A stretch of DNA of 64,000 nt, from contig NZ_QKUF01000009.1 of assembly GCF_003253565.1 (NCBI RefSeq), positions 1 through 64,000 of the forward strand. The letters are read 5' to 3'. Made by a program: the position numbers and the translations under genes. Shown piece after piece: positions 62,083 through 64,000 of the stretch; within the stretch, counting starts at the first letter, position 1, and every line of letters begins with the position of its first letter. This DNA is from Thermosporothrix hazakensis. Its GTDB lineage: Bacteria > Chloroflexota > Ktedonobacteria > Ktedonobacterales > Ktedonobacteraceae. The notes below the pieces were generated by a model. The model was not told the DNA's origin, did not search any database, and worked only from the letters and a program-made list of their open reading frames with translations.

Positions 62083-62466
62083 ATGACGTTTGCATCACTC
62101 TTGCTGACAGGCGGCGTCGGGCTTGCTGGCGCTCTGGGAGCCGTGGCGCGTTATCTGCTTGGTAGTTTCATCTCGGAGCATACTTCTTCCGCTTTTCCTT
62201 CTGGCACACTGATCATCAATGTCAGTGGCGCGTTTGTGATCGGTCTGATCTTTGCTTTTACTTCGCGTGGATTTCTCAGCGCGGCGACACAAACCGTGCT
62301 TGCAACTGGCTTCCTGGGCGGCTACACGACGTTCAGCACCATGAGTTGGGAGGCGTTCCAATTGATGAGAGGGGCGCTGCCTCGTGGCCTGCTCTATCTT
62401 GGCCTGACATACGTGCTCGGGCTTGGCGCGGAGATCCTGGGCCTGCTGGTGGGGAGGGCGCTATGA
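62083..62466 (+). CDS. crcB: Fluoride channel FluC/CrcB, subunit 1
   Basis: A 127-residue, four-helix protein with GALGAVARYLLG, TLIINVSGAFVIGL (conserved Asn) and GFLGGYTTFSTMSWE (the TTFST polar track with Phe box), the Fluc fluoride channel signatures. The ATG at 62083 lies 13 bases after GGGAG; a TTG at 62074, four bases after it, is the alternative. It overlaps the next gene by four bases. Two unequal subunits suggest a heterodimeric channel. Confidence 0.93.
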   Translation: MTFASLLLTGGVGLAGALGAVARYLLGSFISEHTSSAFPSGTLIINVSGAFVIGLIFAFTSRGFLSAATQTVLATGFLGGYTTFSTMSWEAFQLMRGALPRGLLYLGLTYVLGLGAEILGLLVGRAL

Positions 62467-62912
62467 GAACACGTGCGTTGCTGGCGGTCTTTTGTGGCGG
62501 CTTCTGTGGCACGCTGGCCCGCTATCTGGTGGTAACGGTGCTTCAGGCGCATGGCTGGCCGTATGACATTCTGTTCGCGAACCTGACGGGGGCCTTGCTG
62601 TTTGCCTGTTTGACGCTGCTTGCTGACACAACCGACCTGATTGGCCCGACGCGCCGGCTGGTGTTGATGACTGGCTTCTGTGGTGCATACACGACCTTTA
62701 GCAGCCTTGCCCTGGGAGATGTGCAGCTCTTCGAGCGTGGGCAATGGCTTCCCGGGCTGCTGTACCTTGTGGTCAGCGTGATAGGTGGTCTGCTGGCGGT
62801 CTATCTGGGGAGCGTGTGTGGAAGCTTCCTGGGCCGCCGCATCAAACGAAAGGCGATAGTGTCCGGACCAATCATCCAGGAAGAAGTAGAACAGGTGGGG
62901 GAGAAGCTCTAG
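62463..62912 (+). CDS. crcB: Fluoride channel FluC/CrcB, subunit 2
   Basis: The 149-residue second subunit has FCGTLARYLVV, FANLTGALLFACL and GFCGAYTTFSSLALG, plus a basic C-terminal tail (RRIKRKAIVSG). ATG overlaps the upstream stop (ATGA), so translation is coupled and stoichiometry should be equal. Controlled by the fluoride riboswitch. Confidence 0.93.
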   Translation: MRTRALLAVFCGGFCGTLARYLVVTVLQAHGWPYDILFANLTGALLFACLTLLADTTDLIGPTRRLVLMTGFCGAYTTFSSLALGDVQLFERGQWLPGLLYLVVSVIGGLLAVYLGSVCGSFLGRRIKRKAIVSGPIIQEEVEQVGEKL

Positions 62913-62937
62913 CGGCTTGCTCCCCTTGCTGCGTGTA

Positions 62938-64000
62938 TCAGGTGACAGAGGGCGGCTCTGTTGAGTAGCGCTCGTATATCCGTTCGGTCACGATCTGGCG
63001 GAGACGCATGATAGCGGTATGAATGTCGCGATAGGAAGTATACAGCGGAGCGATGCCGAGGCGAATGGTATCGGGTGCGCGGAAATCGGGTAGTACCTTC
63101 ATTTCGTGAATCAAGGCCTGATCGATGCGCAGACCCTCGGGATGCCCGAGTGAGACGTGTGAGCCGCGCAGCCCCGCATCTCGTGGCGAGTTCAGCGTAA
63201 AGCCAAGTGGCTTCAGCAGCTCCTCCCAGAGCAGGATGAGGTACTCGCTTTGTCGAATCGACCTGGCACGCAGGGCGTCGATGCCGCATTCGAGCAGCAG
63301 ATCAACCCCGGGCTCAATGAGGGAGAGGGAGAGAATCGGCGGCGTGCCGGTCAGGAAGCGTCTCAGGCCGCTGGCGGGCTCGTAGTTCAGGCCCAGCTCA
63401 AACGGGTGATTCTGGCCCCACCAGCCGCTTAACGGGTTCCGCAGCCGGTCTTGCAGGTCGCGCCGAATGTAGAGGAATGCGGGCGCGCCAGGACCGCCAT
63501 TCACGTACTTGTACGTACAGCCGACAGCAAGGTCAACGTTGGCCTCATTCAGCTTGATGGGCACGGCTCCAACCGAGTGACAGAGATCCCATAAGACCAG
63601 GCTCCCGGCTTTGTGAGCGGCCTGCGTCACTTCGGCCATGTCATAGGTAAAGCTGCTGATAAACGCGGTATGTGAGAGCGAGACCAGCGCCGTCTGCTCG
63701 TTCAGGCTATCATACAGGCGCGTTACAGGGCCATGAATGCCGTCTGGCGAGGCGAGCACGTCCAGGTGATGCTGATGCCCGAGCAGCTCGATAGCTCCTT
63801 GCAGGATATAGAGATCTGACGGGAAATTCAGGTTATCAGTCAGGATGTGGGTTCTACCCTGCTGGAGGCGCAACGCGGCAACGACCAGCTTGAAAAGATT
63901 GACCGAGGTCGAGTCTGCAACAATGACCTCATCGGGCTGTGCGCCGATCAGCCGGGCAATTTTCGCCCCCACGCGTTCGGGCGCGGTATACCATCCCTCC
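62938..64000 (-). CDS. kynU: Kynureninase, N-terminus cut by window edge
   Basis: At least 353 residues remain. The visible start EGWYTAPERVGAKIARLIGA (20 residues) matches the family a short way into the protein, so the frame runs past position 64000 and the GTG at 63972 is internal. Also seen are IVADSTSVNLFK, WDLCHSVGAVPI, the PLP lysine in GCTYKYVNGGPGAPAFLY and RFLTGTPPILS. The enzyme cleaves kynurenine or 3-hydroxykynurenine to (hydroxy)anthranilate and alanine. It is convergent with the crcB pair, 25 bp apart. Confidence 0.95.
   Translation of the reverse strand, partial: EGWYTAPERVGAKIARLIGAQPDEVIVADSTSVNLFKLVVAALRLQQGRTHILTDNLNFPSDLYILQGAIELLGHQHHLDVLASPDGIHGPVTRLYDSLNEQTALVSLSHTAFISSFTYDMAEVTQAAHKAGSLVLWDLCHSVGAVPIKLNEANVDLAVGCTYKYVNGGPGAPAFLYIRRDLQDRLRNPLSGWWGQNHPFELGLNYEPASGLRRFLTGTPPILSLSLIEPGVDLLLECGIDALRARSIRQSEYLILLWEELLKPLGFTLNSPRDAGLRGSHVSLGHPEGLRIDQALIHEMKVLPDFRAPDTIRLGIAPLYTSYRDIHTAIMRLRQIVTERIYERYSTEPPSVT

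Overview
The window is a 64 kb stretch of bacterial chromosome with high coding density and moderately high GC. I see no phage, plasmid, transposase, CRISPR or rRNA/tRNA genes. The gene mix points to a Gram-positive-like, spore-forming or filamentous member of the Chloroflexota, most likely a ktedonobacterium. It includes a MalT-type LuxR regulator, an XRE-STAND-TPR regulator, a zinc-ribbon/PQQ-propeller membrane protein, SagB-type oxidases, VOC proteins, and many small lineage-specific proteins preceded by AAGGAGG-type ribosome binding sites. This assignment is an inference from gene content, not from a marker gene.

Layout. 1-9.4 kb: a glutamate-cysteine ligase-like enzyme, a TetR regulator, a CLC channel with CBS domains, a GT9-type glycosyltransferase, a small membrane protein, two tandem ABC-3 metal permeases without ATPase or binding protein, and an anchored TIM-barrel protein. 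9.8-14.1 kb: an alpha/beta hydrolase with a coupled small membrane protein, then an OmpR/HK two-component pair behind phased TTGTC repeats. 14.4-21.4 kb: a MalT-like regulator, a FUSC-family membrane protein and several small proteins (DUF427, HMA metallochaperone, a Cys-cluster protein). 21.4-25.6 kb: a giant 1,394-residue beta-CASP nuclease-like protein whose C-terminal half is a tandem array of 'TGW' repeats. 26-29.8 kb: argF, a hypothetical protein, a metallophosphoesterase and a small hypothetical protein. 30-37 kb: an XRE-STAND-TPR protein, an FAD monooxygenase and miscellaneous genes. 37.7-41.6 kb: GH20, globin, and the zinc-ribbon/PQQ protein. 41.6-45.6 kb: a thiD-thiM-thiE salvage operon under a complete TPP riboswitch/terminator, then a divergent AhpD-like/VOC pair with an evident operator. 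46-53.8 kb: an unknown membrane/cytoplasmic pair, GH35, a HAD phosphatase, an AviRa-like rRNA methyltransferase, MaoC, and a second metallophosphoesterase. 54-59.4 kb: two M3 oligopeptidase paralogues flanking an inverted two-domain SagB-type oxidase. 59.5-61.9 kb: a large GT-C-like membrane protein. 61.9-62.9 kb: a fluoride riboswitch with terminator followed by two overlapping crcB/fluC genes. The right edge cuts kynureninase.

The clearest regulatory logic is riboswitch attenuation. A TPP element controls thiamine-precursor salvage, and a fluoride element whose terminator shares the pseudoknot strand controls a two-gene fluoride channel. The most unusual protein is the beta-CASP protein, whose repeats alternate at 65-66 and 77-87 residues and resemble degenerate KH modules of archaeal CPSF. 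The most unusual locus is the M3-SagB-M3 island, whose two peptidase genes share nearly identical 3' ends including the downstream hairpin. No similarity search was possible, so family calls rest on motifs read by eye.
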